Notes: generated by a model from the letters alone, not told the origin. 64,000 nt of DNA from Alkalibacillus haloalkaliphilus (GCF_007991275.1 NZ_BJYA01000002.1:1-64000); one strand, 5' to 3'. Positions 26,603 through 36,958 are shown, numbered from the stretch's first letter. Program-made: numbers and translations.

Positions 26603-26992
26603 TTAAATAGGTGGCAACAGGTGGTTTAATCTTAATACAGCAATAAGCTGCTGATAAAACAGTTGTTCATCATAATATGTTGTTGATGGTTGTACTTCAA
26701 GTTCAATAATATTGACATCAATTCGCTCGCTAACTGACTTAAAAGCATCATATCTTACGTTACTGTGACCTTCTTTTGGTTTCGGTATCCCTTCTAAACA
26801 AATGTAAACAGGTTGAAAATGACCAATAGAAGTAGGATTTAATATAGCAGCAATTGATGTAACATCTTGTCCTTGCTTATGTGTATGAAAAGCCAGTAAA
26901 TGTTTAACCCGACTTGGCATTGAATCAATTAGTGTAATTAATTCATAAACATCTCCGTATCCTTCACCTAATTTAATAAAATGTTGTGTCAT
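26603..26992 (-). CDS. Conserved Bacillaceae hypothetical protein (DUF7147-like)
   Basis: A 129-residue soluble protein, opening MTQHFIKLGEGYGDVYEL and ending with YFQ-like LIAVLRLNHLLPPI. I recall very similar small proteins in Bacillus genomes next to ylbG, sometimes wrongly named methylthioribose kinase; length and motifs rule out a kinase. The start has a strong AAGGAGGGT ribosome site. It converges on ylbG and probably shares its terminator. Function unknown. Confidence 0.7.
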   Translation of the reverse strand: MTQHFIKLGEGYGDVYELITLIDSMPSRVKHLLAFHTHKQGQDVTSIAAILNPTSIGHFQPVYICLEGIPKPKEGHSNVRYDAFKSVSERIDVNIIELEVQPSTTYYDEQLFYQQLIAVLRLNHLLPPI

Positions 26993-27143
26993 ACGGACCC
27001 TCCTTTGTATACTTCATCAATACTTTAGCACGGAAATGATTTTTTGTTAATTAAACATAGTAACTTGATGTCGATTTTGGTAAAATGATAACGGAAATAA
27101 TTGAAAAAATTATTACAATTGTAATGAAGAAGGAGAGCCTTAA

Positions 27144-28532
27144 ATGAGAGCTCTTACAGGCATTTTAATATTTTTATTAGTTACGAGTATATTGTTAGGT
27201 TTTTATCAATGGCAAGATCATCTAAATATGTCGGCGCAATCCGATGAGGAAAAGATCGAAGAACAAATAACTATTGAGGAACAAAGTGATTACTTAATAA
27301 TTGAACATAAAATCAATGGGTTGAATGAAGGCAATTTTGAAGCAGAACTCCCACAATTTATTACGAATTTATCTTGTGTAAATAGTGAAGGTTGTGAAAT
27401 AGAAGAGGGTGAGACCTTAGTTGTCGAAAACTTAAATGATCTAACGGTTACATATGAAGCGCCAATTAAATCATTGATATCAGAAGTTAAATATAATCAA
27501 GACTGGTTAATTAATTTACAGCCGGTTCAAATTGCCGACTTAACAAAAGAAAGAACAGTATCTCTTTCAGCTAACAAAGAAGGCAAATGGCTTAGTTCCA
27601 GTAAACCAGTGATATCAAGTAAGCGAGAATCGATTCATTATTATGAATGGCGTCTATATGATGAGCAAAACTTACCTCTATATAAGTTTTATGAGGACAT
27701 GCAGTTAGTCGAAGAAATAGCAGGTACAGGTATATATTCTACTGAAGTAGAAGAGCTTCCTGATCAAGAAAATGACTTCTTGAAATATGAAGAACTGTTT
27801 CATAATCGGTTAGTCGTTATTAGTGAGCGACTTGAATCAGTAACTTTAAGTGAAATAGTTATAGTCAATGACGTTGACCGTGTTAATTCTGAGGTATTAA
27901 AAAGTCATTTAAAATCAATTACGAAAAACTACAGTGATGATTATGATTGGGTTGTAAATGAGTTAGCTAATTATTTCTTAATCGGTGAAGGTGGGCAAGT
28001 GGTAGAAGAGTTTTCTCAGCAAATAACAGAAGAGCAGCAAGACGAATTGCTCAATATACTTGTACAACAGACGAAGCAAGTTGATGAAACTTTACCGAAC
28101 TATATTGATCAACTGCTGAGTGACATTTTAGGATATGAGGTTGATTTCATTAAACAAAATCATGAATCTAACACGTTACTACCACTATCTGGTATTGACT
28201 TGAGAACGGTTTATTTTGATGAACAAGAAGTAGACTTATCAGTTAGGTTAAACAATGAGGGTATATATGTAAGTGTTGAAGACATTATTGAACTGGCAGA
28301 ACTTAATGGTTTTAATGTTAATGGAAGAAGCGAGTGGTTTATACAATATGAAAATGATCGTTATCGTTTTTATGTGAATCGAGATGTGTATACAATTAAT
28401 GATCAACGCTACTCTGTTCAGCCTGATACATGGTTTCAGTATGGAAGTGACTTATATGTCGACTATTCTTTAATAGAGGGTTTATTTGATTTTACGTTTT
28501 CATTTTCTGATGAAGAGATCCGAATTAAATAA
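27144..28532 (+). CDS. Secreted or anchored protein with C-terminal stalk-like domain, unknown
   Basis: A 462-residue protein with an N-terminal hydrophobic segment (residues 3-22) that could be an uncleaved signal anchor. The middle (about 30-290) is acidic and has the feel of an extracytoplasmic beta-rich region with one CxxxxxC pair (CVNSEGCEIEEGE). The last 110 residues (IYVSVEDIIELAELNGFNV, RYRFYVNRDVYTINDQRYSV) resemble the copper-amine-oxidase N-terminal-like stalk domain seen in Firmicute surface proteins. I do not recognise a function. It lies between ylbG and rsmD, a place empty in B. subtilis. Ribosome site AAGGAGAG. Confidence 0.7.
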   Translation: MRALTGILIFLLVTSILLGFYQWQDHLNMSAQSDEEKIEEQITIEEQSDYLIIEHKINGLNEGNFEAELPQFITNLSCVNSEGCEIEEGETLVVENLNDLTVTYEAPIKSLISEVKYNQDWLINLQPVQIADLTKERTVSLSANKEGKWLSSSKPVISSKRESIHYYEWRLYDEQNLPLYKFYEDMQLVEEIAGTGIYSTEVEELPDQENDFLKYEELFHNRLVVISERLESVTLSEIVIVNDVDRVNSEVLKSHLKSITKNYSDDYDWVVNELANYFLIGEGGQVVEEFSQQITEEQQDELLNILVQQTKQVDETLPNYIDQLLSDILGYEVDFIKQNHESNTLLPLSGIDLRTVYFDEQEVDLSVRLNNEGIYVSVEDIIELAELNGFNVNGRSEWFIQYENDRYRFYVNRDVYTINDQRYSVQPDTWFQYGSDLYVDYSLIEGLFDFTFSFSDEEIRIK

Positions 28533-28537
28533 AAAAA

Positions 28538-28570
28538 TGGCTCTTTTCCAATACTATTGAAAAAGAGCCA
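28538..28570. terminator. Hairpin after the 27144-28532 gene
   Basis: TGGCTCTTTT pairs with AAAAGAGCCA. The T-run lies on the minus-strand side; on the plus strand AAAG follows, so it is a poor terminator for the upstream gene and may be the first hairpin of the rsmD leader. Confidence 0.55.
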
Positions 28571-28690
28571 AAGTCTCTTTGCATATGCAAAGAGTACAAA
28601 AAGGGAGAGGAGAAACCGGAAGAAGGTCTTATGGGGAATGATAAGACTTCTCCGAATAGAACGGATTTCCTCAAATACCGTTCCTAATAG
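28571..28690 (+). ncRNA. Structured leader upstream of rsmD (candidate ylbH RNA motif)
   Basis: Three more stems follow in this stretch: a perfect palindrome at 28575-28594, a long hairpin at 28617-28654 (CGGA..GAAG..TCTTAT against ATAAGA..CTTC..TCCG, each bulge one base) and GAACGG/CCGTTC at 28659-28683. A conserved RNA motif named after ylbH (rsmD) is known upstream of this gene in Bacillus. Position and hairpin number fit, but I cannot compare with its consensus. From 28690 to the rsmD start the DNA is AT-rich with no further structure seen. Confidence 0.55.
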
Positions 28691-28814
28691 ACAGTTTTAC
28701 CAGGTTCATTATTTTTATACATTTGTCTTTATATTTTTTAGTTGCTAAATAGTTCATTATTTATTGATGATTTATGGAAATAGTATGAAGTAGAAACGTG
28801 AAGTTGGTGATGAG

Positions 28815-29872
<1,058 letters not shown>

Positions 29873-29877
29873 GACGT

Positions 29878-29910
29878 TGCCCAGTTAGCTTTAATAACTG
29901 GGCATTTTTT
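29878..29910 (+). terminator. Terminator after coaD
   Basis: TGCCCAGTTA and TAACTGGGCA, 7-base loop, then six T. Confidence 0.93.
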
Positions 29911-29947
29911 AACTTAAGACTTAAATATTCGTAATCACATTGTCATA

Positions 29948-29956
29948 TGTTAGAAT
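29948..29956 (+). promoter_or_regulatory. Extended -10 promoter of the BTAD regulator gene
   Basis: TGTTAGAAT at 29948-29956 is an extended -10 (TGn plus TAGAAT), 35 bp before the start codon. The -35 region is weak, as is usual with extended -10 promoters. Confidence 0.5.
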
Positions 29957-29990
29957 GAAAATACAGAAATTTTAGAAAAAAGGAAGTAGG

Positions 29991-32900
29991 TTGATTCAAG
30001 TGGACATAGTCCCGACTTTAGCCTCTCAATTTACACCTTTAAAAGATCGAGATGAATTTATTACTCGACTTAATTTACAAAGAAAATTAAATCAAGTAAC
30101 CAATTACCCTGTTACCTTTATCCATGCTGGAGCAGGTTACGGTAAGAGTGTTGGTTTAAGTCAGTATGTTCATTCTACAAAAGACAATGTAAGTTGGTAT
30201 ACTGTCTCAGAATATGATCAAGATTTAGTCTTTTTTATGGCAAAGCTAATTCATGCTGTGAAAGGGTCTTATTCGACTTTCGGTGAAGAGTTAGTTAACA
30301 AACTTGGTCACTCTGAACGGTCAATAAAAGATCGAGATATTTGGAGCTTAGTAACTGAATTTGTTGATGAACTTGAACAGATAGACGAGCTAACTATTGT
30401 TATTGATCACATTCAAGTTGTGTTTCAAACACCAAAAGTCGTTAAATGGGTTGAGTTATTATTAGAGAACATTCCAAGCCATATCCATATTATTTTATCC
30501 TCTCGTTACAAACCTAGTTGGGGATGCTTATCCCAATTAAAAGTAAGGGGAGAATTGCTAGAAATAACGCCGAGTGACTTAAAACTTACTGAAGAAGAAA
30601 TAGATCATTTGTTTTGTGACTTATATAATTTCCAAATAAATGAAGAAGAGATCCAAAGAATCTATCGATTAACAGAAGGTTGGCCTGCAGCATGTTCAAT
30701 CTTTATTCAGCAATTAGAACAAGGTGATCATATAATAAATGGTTTTCAAGAAAATGAATTATATAGATCTAGTTTAGATGACTATATGTTGCATGAAGTA
30801 TTAAATAAGCAACCGAAGCTTACACAGACATTTTTAATTCAGACGAGTATATTAGATGAACTGTCAGGGGCCTCATGTGATAATTTACTAAAAGTTGGCG
30901 GATCTGATGAAATTTTAAACACGTTATTGAAACAAAATTTAATGATTTCAAAAATTGGAACAGAACAATACCAATACCACCCTCTATTTAAAACTTTTTT
31001 AGTTAGAAGACTACAATCAATCTCCCACCAAGAATATAATCAGCTCCAATATGAAGCAGCGCATTATTATTACAAAAAAGGTGATGTCGAATTAGCAATT
31101 GGACATTATTTAGAAGTTCAAGAGTATGAAGAAGTCTCAGAACTGCTGGAGACATATGGTATCAAGATGTTGAATGATGGTCAGCTTGAAACGTTAAATA
31201 ATTACTTAAAGAAGTTACCTGAATATGAAATAGAAAGAACAACTATTTTGCTATACTTTAAAGCTGAAATTGCTCGTTACCGTTCTAGGTATGATGAAGC
31301 GGAACTGATTTATCAGCAGGTAATTGATCAATCAAGAGAGCGTGATCATCTATATTTATTAAGTTTAGCATATGAAGGAAAGGCTAAAATTTACTTAGAT
31401 ACTATTCGTCCGATTCAAGCGAAGCGAATATTGGAACGAGCAATTGAGTATCGAGAACAACTTGCTGTGGATGAAAAGGAATTAGCTCGACTTTACTACA
31501 TGTTAGGTGAAAATCTATTAAACTTAGGTTCTGCAAACAAGGCTGAGACTTGGTTAGAAAAAGCCAAGGATGCTAATTTGCCTGTTGATCAAGTTAATTT
31601 AAAGGCTAGAATCTACTTAAGAACAGGTCGGTTAAAGCAAGCTAAACAATACTTAATAGAACAAAAAGAGAGATTTAGCTCTGAAAACATGAGCCAATTG
31701 CCGAAATCCCATCGTGAAACAGACATTTTATTATCGATTATTTGTTGTATGTTAGGGGAGTCAGAAGAAGGTAAAAAGTATGCTGAGTATGGATTGCAGC
31801 AGGGCATCGAAAATAACTCACCATTCGTTGAAGCATGTGGTTGGATGCGACTCGGTCATGCTTCTCATTTATTAGAGCGTTATGATAGCGAAACGATTCA
31901 AACTTGTTACAAACAAGCCTTAAATATTATGCAAAACCTAAACGTATCGCGTGGAATGGCCGAGCCTTACATGGGACTTTGCTTAATGTATGGCAATGAA
32001 GGTAAGTATGAACAAGCATTAGAAGCAGGACAAAACGGTTTAAAAGAAACGGAAAAAGTGCATGATCAATGGTTGTCTGCTCTTATCCTTCTATGCTTAG
32101 GGTTGGCTGCTGCTTATGGTAATCGTCCAGAACAAGCGAAACAGTTTTTTAATGAAGCAAGGTCTCATTTTGAGAGTTGTGAAGACCAACATGGACTGAT
32201 GGTTATTAATTTCTGGGAAGCCTACTTAGCTTTTCAAGAGAATGATACTAAGTTGTTTAAAACATGTTTTTCCAAGTTTTTAACGATCATGCAAACTGGC
32301 GATTATGAATTCTTCTTAAAATCTAGGACTTTAACAGGCCCTCAAGATTTACAAGTGATCGCTCCAATGTTTCATTACTGCTTGAAAGAAAACATCCATC
32401 GTTCATATGTCATTCGACTAATTGATGAGTTAGATTTAGGACAGTTAGAGCACCACCCCGGATATACGCTACAAATCAAAACATTAGGTTCATTTGAAGT
32501 AAAAATAGGTCGTCAATTAGTACAAGACTGGCAACGAGATAAGGCGAAAGAACTGCTTGAGTTGTTTGTAACAAAGCGTCATAAAGTGTTAGCTAAAGAG
32601 GAGATTTTTGAAAGTTTGTGGCCAGGTGAAACAGAAGAAAGCGCGAATAAAAAATTTAAAGTAACATTAAATAGTTTGTTAAAAGTGTTGGAACCTAAAC
32701 GCCGCGTAAGACAAGAGTCTTATTTTATCGAGCGGAATGGAAGCACATACCGGATTAACCCAGAATCAACATATGAACTAGATCTAGATGACTTTGAGCG
32801 GTATGTTGAAGCGGGACTGGATGAACAAGTTCCAAGTAAATCAAGGCATCTATTAGTAAAAGGTTTAACATTATATGAAGGAGATTACTTAGCTCATCGA

Positions 32901-33209
32901 AGAACTGCTGATTGGGTTGTTAGTGAGCGAGAACGAATACAAGTACAATACTTGCAGGCTGCAGAAAAACTAGCACAAATTGCAACACGTTTAGAAGAAT
33001 ATGAGCTTTGTTTGAAATGGTGCTTTAAAATTTTACAAATCGATCAGACATGGGAAGAGGCATATCGGTTAATTATGTATAGTTATTATCGTCAAGATAA
33101 TAGACCTCAGGCTATTAAATGGTTTAACAAGTGTCAGTCTGTATTAATAGAAGAATTGGATATTGAACCGACTCAAGCAACAATTGATATGCATGAGTTG
33201 ATAAAGTGA
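29991..33209 (+). CDS. Large MalT/AfsR-like activator: STAND ATPase, TPR, winged helix, BTAD
   Basis: A 1072-residue predicted transcription activator. Order: short leader with RKL motif, STAND/NB-ARC-type ATPase with P-loop GAGYGKS (47-53) and Walker B IVIDHIQVV, winged-helix part of the ATPase (to about 350), TPR-like helical repeats (about 355-800), an OmpR-like DNA-binding winged helix (about 825-905, LGSFEVKIGRQLVQDWQRDKAKELLELF) and a bacterial transcriptional activation domain (BTAD, about 920-1070). The last two together form a SARP module. The start is TTG at 29991 after AGGAAG; GTG at 30000 is an alternative. Identical tandem-heptamer operators before the next two transcription units make it their likely activator. 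Ligand unknown. Confidence 0.85.
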   Translation: MIQVDIVPTLASQFTPLKDRDEFITRLNLQRKLNQVTNYPVTFIHAGAGYGKSVGLSQYVHSTKDNVSWYTVSEYDQDLVFFMAKLIHAVKGSYSTFGEELVNKLGHSERSIKDRDIWSLVTEFVDELEQIDELTIVIDHIQVVFQTPKVVKWVELLLENIPSHIHIILSSRYKPSWGCLSQLKVRGELLEITPSDLKLTEEEIDHLFCDLYNFQINEEEIQRIYRLTEGWPAACSIFIQQLEQGDHIINGFQENELYRSSLDDYMLHEVLNKQPKLTQTFLIQTSILDELSGASCDNLLKVGGSDEILNTLLKQNLMISKIGTEQYQYHPLFKTFLVRRLQSISHQEYNQLQYEAAHYYYKKGDVELAIGHYLEVQEYEEVSELLETYGIKMLNDGQLETLNNYLKKLPEYEIERTTILLYFKAEIARYRSRYDEAELIYQQVIDQSRERDHLYLLSLAYEGKAKIYLDTIRPIQAKRILERAIEYREQLAVDEKELARLYYMLGENLLNLGSANKAETWLEKAKDANLPVDQVNLKARIYLRTGRLKQAKQYLIEQKERFSSENMSQLPKSHRETDILLSIICCMLGESEEGKKYAEYGLQQGIENNSPFVEACGWMRLGHASHLLERYDSETIQTCYKQALNIMQNLNVSRGMAEPYMGLCLMYGNEGKYEQALEAGQNGLKETEKVHDQWLSALILLCLGLAAAYGNRPEQAKQFFNEARSHFESCEDQHGLMVINFWEAYLAFQENDTKLFKTCFSKFLTIMQTGDYEFFLKSRTLTGPQDLQVIAPMFHYCLKENIHRSYVIRLIDELDLGQLEHHPGYTLQIKTLGSFEVKIGRQLVQDWQRDKAKELLELFVTKRHKVLAKEEIFESLWPGETEESANKKFKVTLNSLLKVLEPKRRVRQESYFIERNGSTYRINPESTYELDLDDFERYVEAGLDEQVPSKSRHLLVKGLTLYEGDYLAHRRTADWVVSERERIQVQYLQAAEKLAQIATRLEEYELCLKWCFKILQIDQTWEEAYRLIMYSYYRQDNRPQAIKWFNKCQSVLIEELDIEPTQATIDMHELIK

Positions 33210-33217
33210 TTAATCAA

Positions 33218-33240
33218 GGCTGTCCGAGTGGGCAGCTTTA
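33218..33240 (+). terminator. Weak terminator after the BTAD regulator
   Basis: GCTGTCC and GGGCAGC pair imperfectly around GAGT, followed by TTTA and TTC. It is the only stop signal between the regulator and the importer operon. Confidence 0.45.
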
Positions 33241-33246
33241 TTCGTG

Positions 33247-33279
33247 TGTAACTCATTTGTAACTCTGTCATTTTAAACT
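33247..33279 (+). promoter_or_regulatory. Tandem heptamer operator and promoter of the Liv-type operon
   Basis: TGTAACT (33247-33253), 4 bp, TGTAACT (33258-33264), 9 bp, TAAACT (33274-33279, -10-like). There is no -35 hexamer; the second heptamer lies where the activator would contact polymerase. Spacing equals that of SARP-type operators (heptamers with 11-bp period, near 8 bp from the -10). The same arrangement occurs at 40879-40911. Confidence 0.72.
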
Positions 33280-33327
33280 GAATCCAAGCTGACAAGGCTT
33301 GAAATTTTAAAAATAGGGGGAATGAAC

Positions 33328-34533
33328 ATGTCTTTGAAAAGGTTTAGCGGACTATTAATTGTGGCCTTATTTGCGGTTATTTTATTGTCTGCTTGTGGAG
33401 ATGAAGCGGGATCAGATGAAGAAGGTCCAATTAAGATAGGTGTTTTAGCTTCATTATCAGGTCCACTAGAAGCGTACGGTGTTCAAACGCAGCAAGGTTT
33501 TGAGTTAGGTATTGAGTACGCAACTGATGGAACTATGGAGTTTGATGGAAGAGAGATTGAAGTAGTATTTGCTGATACTGAGACACAATCCGATGTAGCA
33601 AGGCAACGTGCTTTAGAATTACTAGATGATGAAGGTGTTGACTTTTTAGTTGGTTCTTCTGATTCAGGTGATACGTTATCAGTAATTGGTTTAGCTGAAG
33701 AGTATGAGACGATTATGGTCGTTGAACCAGCAGTAGCGGACAGCATTACAGGTAGTGAATTTAATCCTTATATTTTTAGAACAGGTCGTAACTCATCACA
33801 AGATGCAGTAGCGGGTGCAGCAGCAATTGCTGAAGAAGGCGTTACTATTGCAACGTTCGCTCCTGACTATGCATTTGGTTGGGATGGAGTAGAAGCTTTT
33901 ACTAATGCCGCTGAAGAATTAGGGGCTGAAGTTGTGCTAGAAGAATTCGTTGACCCTGATGCAACGGATTTTACACCTAACATTCAACGTGTAATTGAAC
34001 ATGACCCTGATTATATGTTTGTTATTTGGGCAGGTGCTAACAGTCCGTGGAATCAAATTGCTGATATGAATTTACAAGATAGAGGTATTCAAATTTCTAC
34101 AGGTGCACCTGATATTGCTGCATTATCGACAATGGGTGAATTAGTAGGAATGGAAGGATTCACAGTTTATTATCATGACCTACCAGATAATGAGGTGAAT
34201 GACTGGTTAGTTGATGAAATGGTAGAGCGTCACGACACGGTTCCTGATTTATTCACACCAGGTGGTATGAGTGCCGCATTAGCAATTATGGAAGCACTAG
34301 AACAATCAGATGGTTCAACTGATGCTAATGAATTAATTGACATTATGGAAGGTATGAGTTTTGAATCGCCGAAAGGTACGATGACCTTCAGACCTGAGGA
34401 TCATCAAGCTTTACAAACGTTATATGCCATCACTTTAGAAGAGCGTGAAGGCTATGACTATCCTGTGCCTACATTGATTCGAGAACTTTCTCCTGATGAA
34501 ACGGAACCTCCAATTTTAAATGAAAGAGAATAA
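33328..34533 (+). CDS. Liv-type ABC transporter substrate-binding lipoprotein
   Basis: A 401-residue extracellular binding protein of the Peripla_BP_6 (LivJ-like) family. Signal peptide with lipobox LLSAC (Cys21). The N-terminal lobe starts IKIGVLASLSGPLEAYGVQTQQGFELGIEYA, followed by VVFADTETQSDVARQRALELL and VDFLVGSSDSGDTLS, typical of the family. Liv-type proteins bind branched amino acids, but also amides, urea, aromatic or short acids. The catabolic genes downstream suggest an organic acid or ester (inference). The ATG at 33328 is correctly spaced from AGGGGG at 33315-33320; the ATG at 33322 is too near. Confidence 0.85.
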   Translation: MSLKRFSGLLIVALFAVILLSACGDEAGSDEEGPIKIGVLASLSGPLEAYGVQTQQGFELGIEYATDGTMEFDGREIEVVFADTETQSDVARQRALELLDDEGVDFLVGSSDSGDTLSVIGLAEEYETIMVVEPAVADSITGSEFNPYIFRTGRNSSQDAVAGAAAIAEEGVTIATFAPDYAFGWDGVEAFTNAAEELGAEVVLEEFVDPDATDFTPNIQRVIEHDPDYMFVIWAGANSPWNQIADMNLQDRGIQISTGAPDIAALSTMGELVGMEGFTVYYHDLPDNEVNDWLVDEMVERHDTVPDLFTPGGMSAALAIMEALEQSDGSTDANELIDIMEGMSFESPKGTMTFRPEDHQALQTLYAITLEEREGYDYPVPTLIRELSPDETEPPILNERE

Positions 34534-34542
34534 CCTTTTTAG

Positions 34543-34580
34543 AAGGGTGGACTTCAGTAGCATTACTGAAGTTCATTCTT
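34543..34580 (+). terminator. Hairpin between the binding-protein gene and the LivG-like gene
   Basis: ACTTCAGTA and TACTGAAGT with loop GCAT, extended by imperfect pairs to AAG/CTT. No long T-run, so probably partial, keeping the binding protein expressed above the rest. Confidence 0.55.
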
Positions 34581-34611
34581 ATACATAAATTGGTGAAGGC
34601 GGTGAGGTATT

Positions 34612-35382
34612 GTGGAGACGATTATTAAAACAGAAGATTTGTCTATAGCATTTGGCGGTCACTGGGCTGTTAGTGACGTATCGATCGACATAAAACGAAA
34701 TATATTTACATCTGTCATTGGTCCTAATGGCGCTGGTAAAACGACTTTTTTCAATTTACTAAGTGGGCAACTGTCTCCTACTAAGGGGCGGGTGTTTTAT
34801 AAAGGAGAAGATATAACGAAACACTCAGTCATTCAACGAACACGTAATGGGATTGGACGATCATTTCAAATTACTAACGTATTTCCAAACATTACGGTAT
34901 TAGAAAATGTAAGGTTAGCCATTCAATCTAGAGAACAAGTTCGGTTTGATTTGTTTAGACATTTTAAGAGTTATCGTCAGTTTGAAGAAGAGGCTATGAA
35001 TCTATTAGAAACAGTTTTATTAGCAGAAAAAGCAGAAATTCCAGCAGCGAGTTTATCACACGGTGAGAAGCGCAAGTTAGAAATAGCGATGTTACTTGCT
35101 TTAAATACTGAAGTTTTACTGTTGGATGAGCCGACTGCTGGCATGTCGTTAGAAGAAGTTCCAGCAATATTAAATGTAATTAAAAATATTAAAGAACAAG
35201 AAGATCGAACGGTTGTACTAATAGAGCACAAGATGGATATGGTTTTAGATTTATCTGATCGAATGATGGTGCTTTTTAACGGAGAGTTATTAGCGGAAGG
35301 GACACCAGAAGAAATTATGGCCAATGAAACCGTTCAAGCTGCTTATATTGGAGGTGACCCTAATGACTCAACCACTACTTAG
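34612..35382 (+). CDS. Liv-type ABC transporter ATP-binding protein (LivG-like)
   Basis: A 256-residue ATPase: Walker A GPNGAGKT (37-44), Q-loop NGIGRSFQITNVFPNITVLENV typical of LivG, LSHGEKRKLEIA signature (an altered LSGGE, as in LivG), and LLLDEPTAGM. GTG start with GGTGAGG site. It overlaps the next gene by 20 bp. Confidence 0.9.
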   Translation: METIIKTEDLSIAFGGHWAVSDVSIDIKRNIFTSVIGPNGAGKTTFFNLLSGQLSPTKGRVFYKGEDITKHSVIQRTRNGIGRSFQITNVFPNITVLENVRLAIQSREQVRFDLFRHFKSYRQFEEEAMNLLETVLLAEKAEIPAASLSHGEKRKLEIAMLLALNTEVLLLDEPTAGMSLEEVPAILNVIKNIKEQEDRTVVLIEHKMDMVLDLSDRMMVLFNGELLAEGTPEEIMANETVQAAYIGGDPNDSTTT

Positions 35383-36073
35383 AGTGGAGAAAGCAAACAC
35401 CTATATTGAACAGTTTCACATTTTACAAAATATCAATTTTGAAGTGCAAAAAGGCGAGCTCACGCTATTGTTAGGGCGAAATGGTGCAGGTAAAACGACG
35501 ACTTTAAGAACAATTATGGGGCTTAACCCAGCAACATCCGGTCACGTATTTATAAAGGGTGAAGATATAACGAGTACGCCAACCTATAAAATTGCCAAGA
35601 AAGGAATTGGCTATGTACCTGAAGATCAAGGAATTTTCTACGAATTAACAGTAGGAGAAAATATGCGCGTTGCTATGATGCATGAGGATGACGCTACAAA
35701 AGAGCGGCTTGAGTGGTCACTAGAATTGTTCCCGGATTTGAAAAAGTTTTGGAAGAAGCCTGGTGGTCAATTAAGTGGTGGACAAAAGCAAATGTTATCT
35801 ATAGCACGAGCGTTTGTTAATGAGACTGATTTGCTATTAATTGATGAACCGAGTAAAGGGTTAGCACCTGTTGTGGTTGAGAAAGTAATTGAAGCGGTTG
35901 AAAAAATAAAGGATCACACAACCGTTGTTTTAGTGGAACAAAACTTTTATATGGCTAACCGTTTGGGCGATCGTTTTTATATTCTTGATGATGGTTTATC
36001 AGTACATGATGGATATATGAAAGAGTTAAATGAAAATGAGGAGTTAAAGCGAAAATACTTAGGTATTGGCTAA
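35363..36073 (+). CDS. Liv-type ABC transporter ATP-binding protein (LivF-like)
   Basis: A 236-residue ATPase: Walker A GRNGAGKT (38-45), GIGYVPEDQGIFYELTVGENM typical of LivF, LSGGQKQMLSIARA signature, LLLIDEPSKGLAP. The ATG at 35363 has a perfect GGAGGTGA site, so the longer frame from 35324 is not used. Confidence 0.9.
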   Translation: MTQPLLRVEKANTYIEQFHILQNINFEVQKGELTLLLGRNGAGKTTTLRTIMGLNPATSGHVFIKGEDITSTPTYKIAKKGIGYVPEDQGIFYELTVGENMRVAMMHEDDATKERLEWSLELFPDLKKFWKKPGGQLSGGQKQMLSIARAFVNETDLLLIDEPSKGLAPVVVEKVIEAVEKIKDHTTVVLVEQNFYMANRLGDRFYILDDGLSVHDGYMKELNENEELKRKYLGIG

Positions 36074-36085
36074 GGGGGGAAAGCA

Positions 36086-36958
36086 ATGGAACTGTTTATT
36101 AACCTTGCCATAAATGGAATCGCCATGGGGATGTTGATTTTTTTAATTGCATCAGGCTTAACCTTGATATTCGGACTTATGAGCGTTCTTAACTTTGCTC
36201 ATGGTGGATTGTTTGCTTGGGGAGCTTATAGTGGTGTTTTCTTTTATGTATTACTAGATAACTTTTGGTTAGGTTTGTTAGGTGCAATCGTTACAGGTCT
36301 GTTATTAGGGTGGTTGACGGAACTGCTCATTGTTCGACCCGTCTACGGAAACCACATACGTCAAATATTAATAACGTTAGGCTTTATGTTAGTGCTAACA
36401 GAGATGTTAAAGGTCGTTTTCGGTCCAAATATTATTAATGCACCAACACCAGAAATGTTTCAAGGTAGCTGGATGATCGGTGATATTACGATTATTAAAT
36501 ACCGAGCGTTTATTATTGCAGTTGGGTTGATTTTATTTATTGTTATGTACAGTGTGCTGAAGTATTCGAAAATCGGTTTAATTGTTCGAGCTGGTGTTAT
36601 GAACAAAGATATGATTCAAGCTCTTGGCGTTAATATTAAACTAGTATTCGTTCTCGTATTCATGGTAGGTTCTGCGTTAGCTGCACTAGGTGGAGCTTTA
36701 TTTGCACCAAGCTCAGGTGCCATATATGCAGAAATGGGGTTAGAGTTCGGAATCTTTGCATTTATTGTTGTTATTATCGGTGGAATGGGCAGTATTCCAG
36801 GCTCATTACTAGCCGCATTGTTAGTAGGGTTAGCAAACACGTTTACAGCATACTATATGCCGATTTTATCAATGGTCGTCACGATGATTATTATGTTGAT
36901 CGTCTTAATATTCCGCCCACAAGGATTATTTAACATAAGCGGGGTGTCAAATAAATGA
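36086..36958 (+). CDS. Liv-type ABC transporter permease (LivH-like)
   Basis: A 290-residue permease with about eight spans. N-terminal INLAINGIAMGMLIFLIASGLTLIFGLMSVLNFAHGGLF and the EAA-like GVMNKDMIQALGVN region, followed by GGMGSIPGSLLAALLVG, are LivH marks. Ribosome site AAGGGGGG. The stop overlaps the next start by 4 bp. Confidence 0.9.
   Translation: MELFINLAINGIAMGMLIFLIASGLTLIFGLMSVLNFAHGGLFAWGAYSGVFFYVLLDNFWLGLLGAIVTGLLLGWLTELLIVRPVYGNHIRQILITLGFMLVLTEMLKVVFGPNIINAPTPEMFQGSWMIGDITIIKYRAFIIAVGLILFIVMYSVLKYSKIGLIVRAGVMNKDMIQALGVNIKLVFVLVFMVGSALAALGGALFAPSSGAIYAEMGLEFGIFAFIVVIIGGMGSIPGSLLAALLVGLANTFTAYYMPILSMVVTMIIMLIVLIFRPQGLFNISGVSNK

Noticed and set aside
26603-26992. Methylthioribose kinase label for the 129-residue protein
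   Set aside because: It is far too short for a kinase of that family and has no ATP-binding motif.
28557-28748. Open frame of 63 codons beginning MKKSQSLFAYAKSTK upstream of rsmD
   Set aside because: It runs through the hairpins of the rsmD leader, has no ribosome site and an odd composition; the RNA structure explains the region better.
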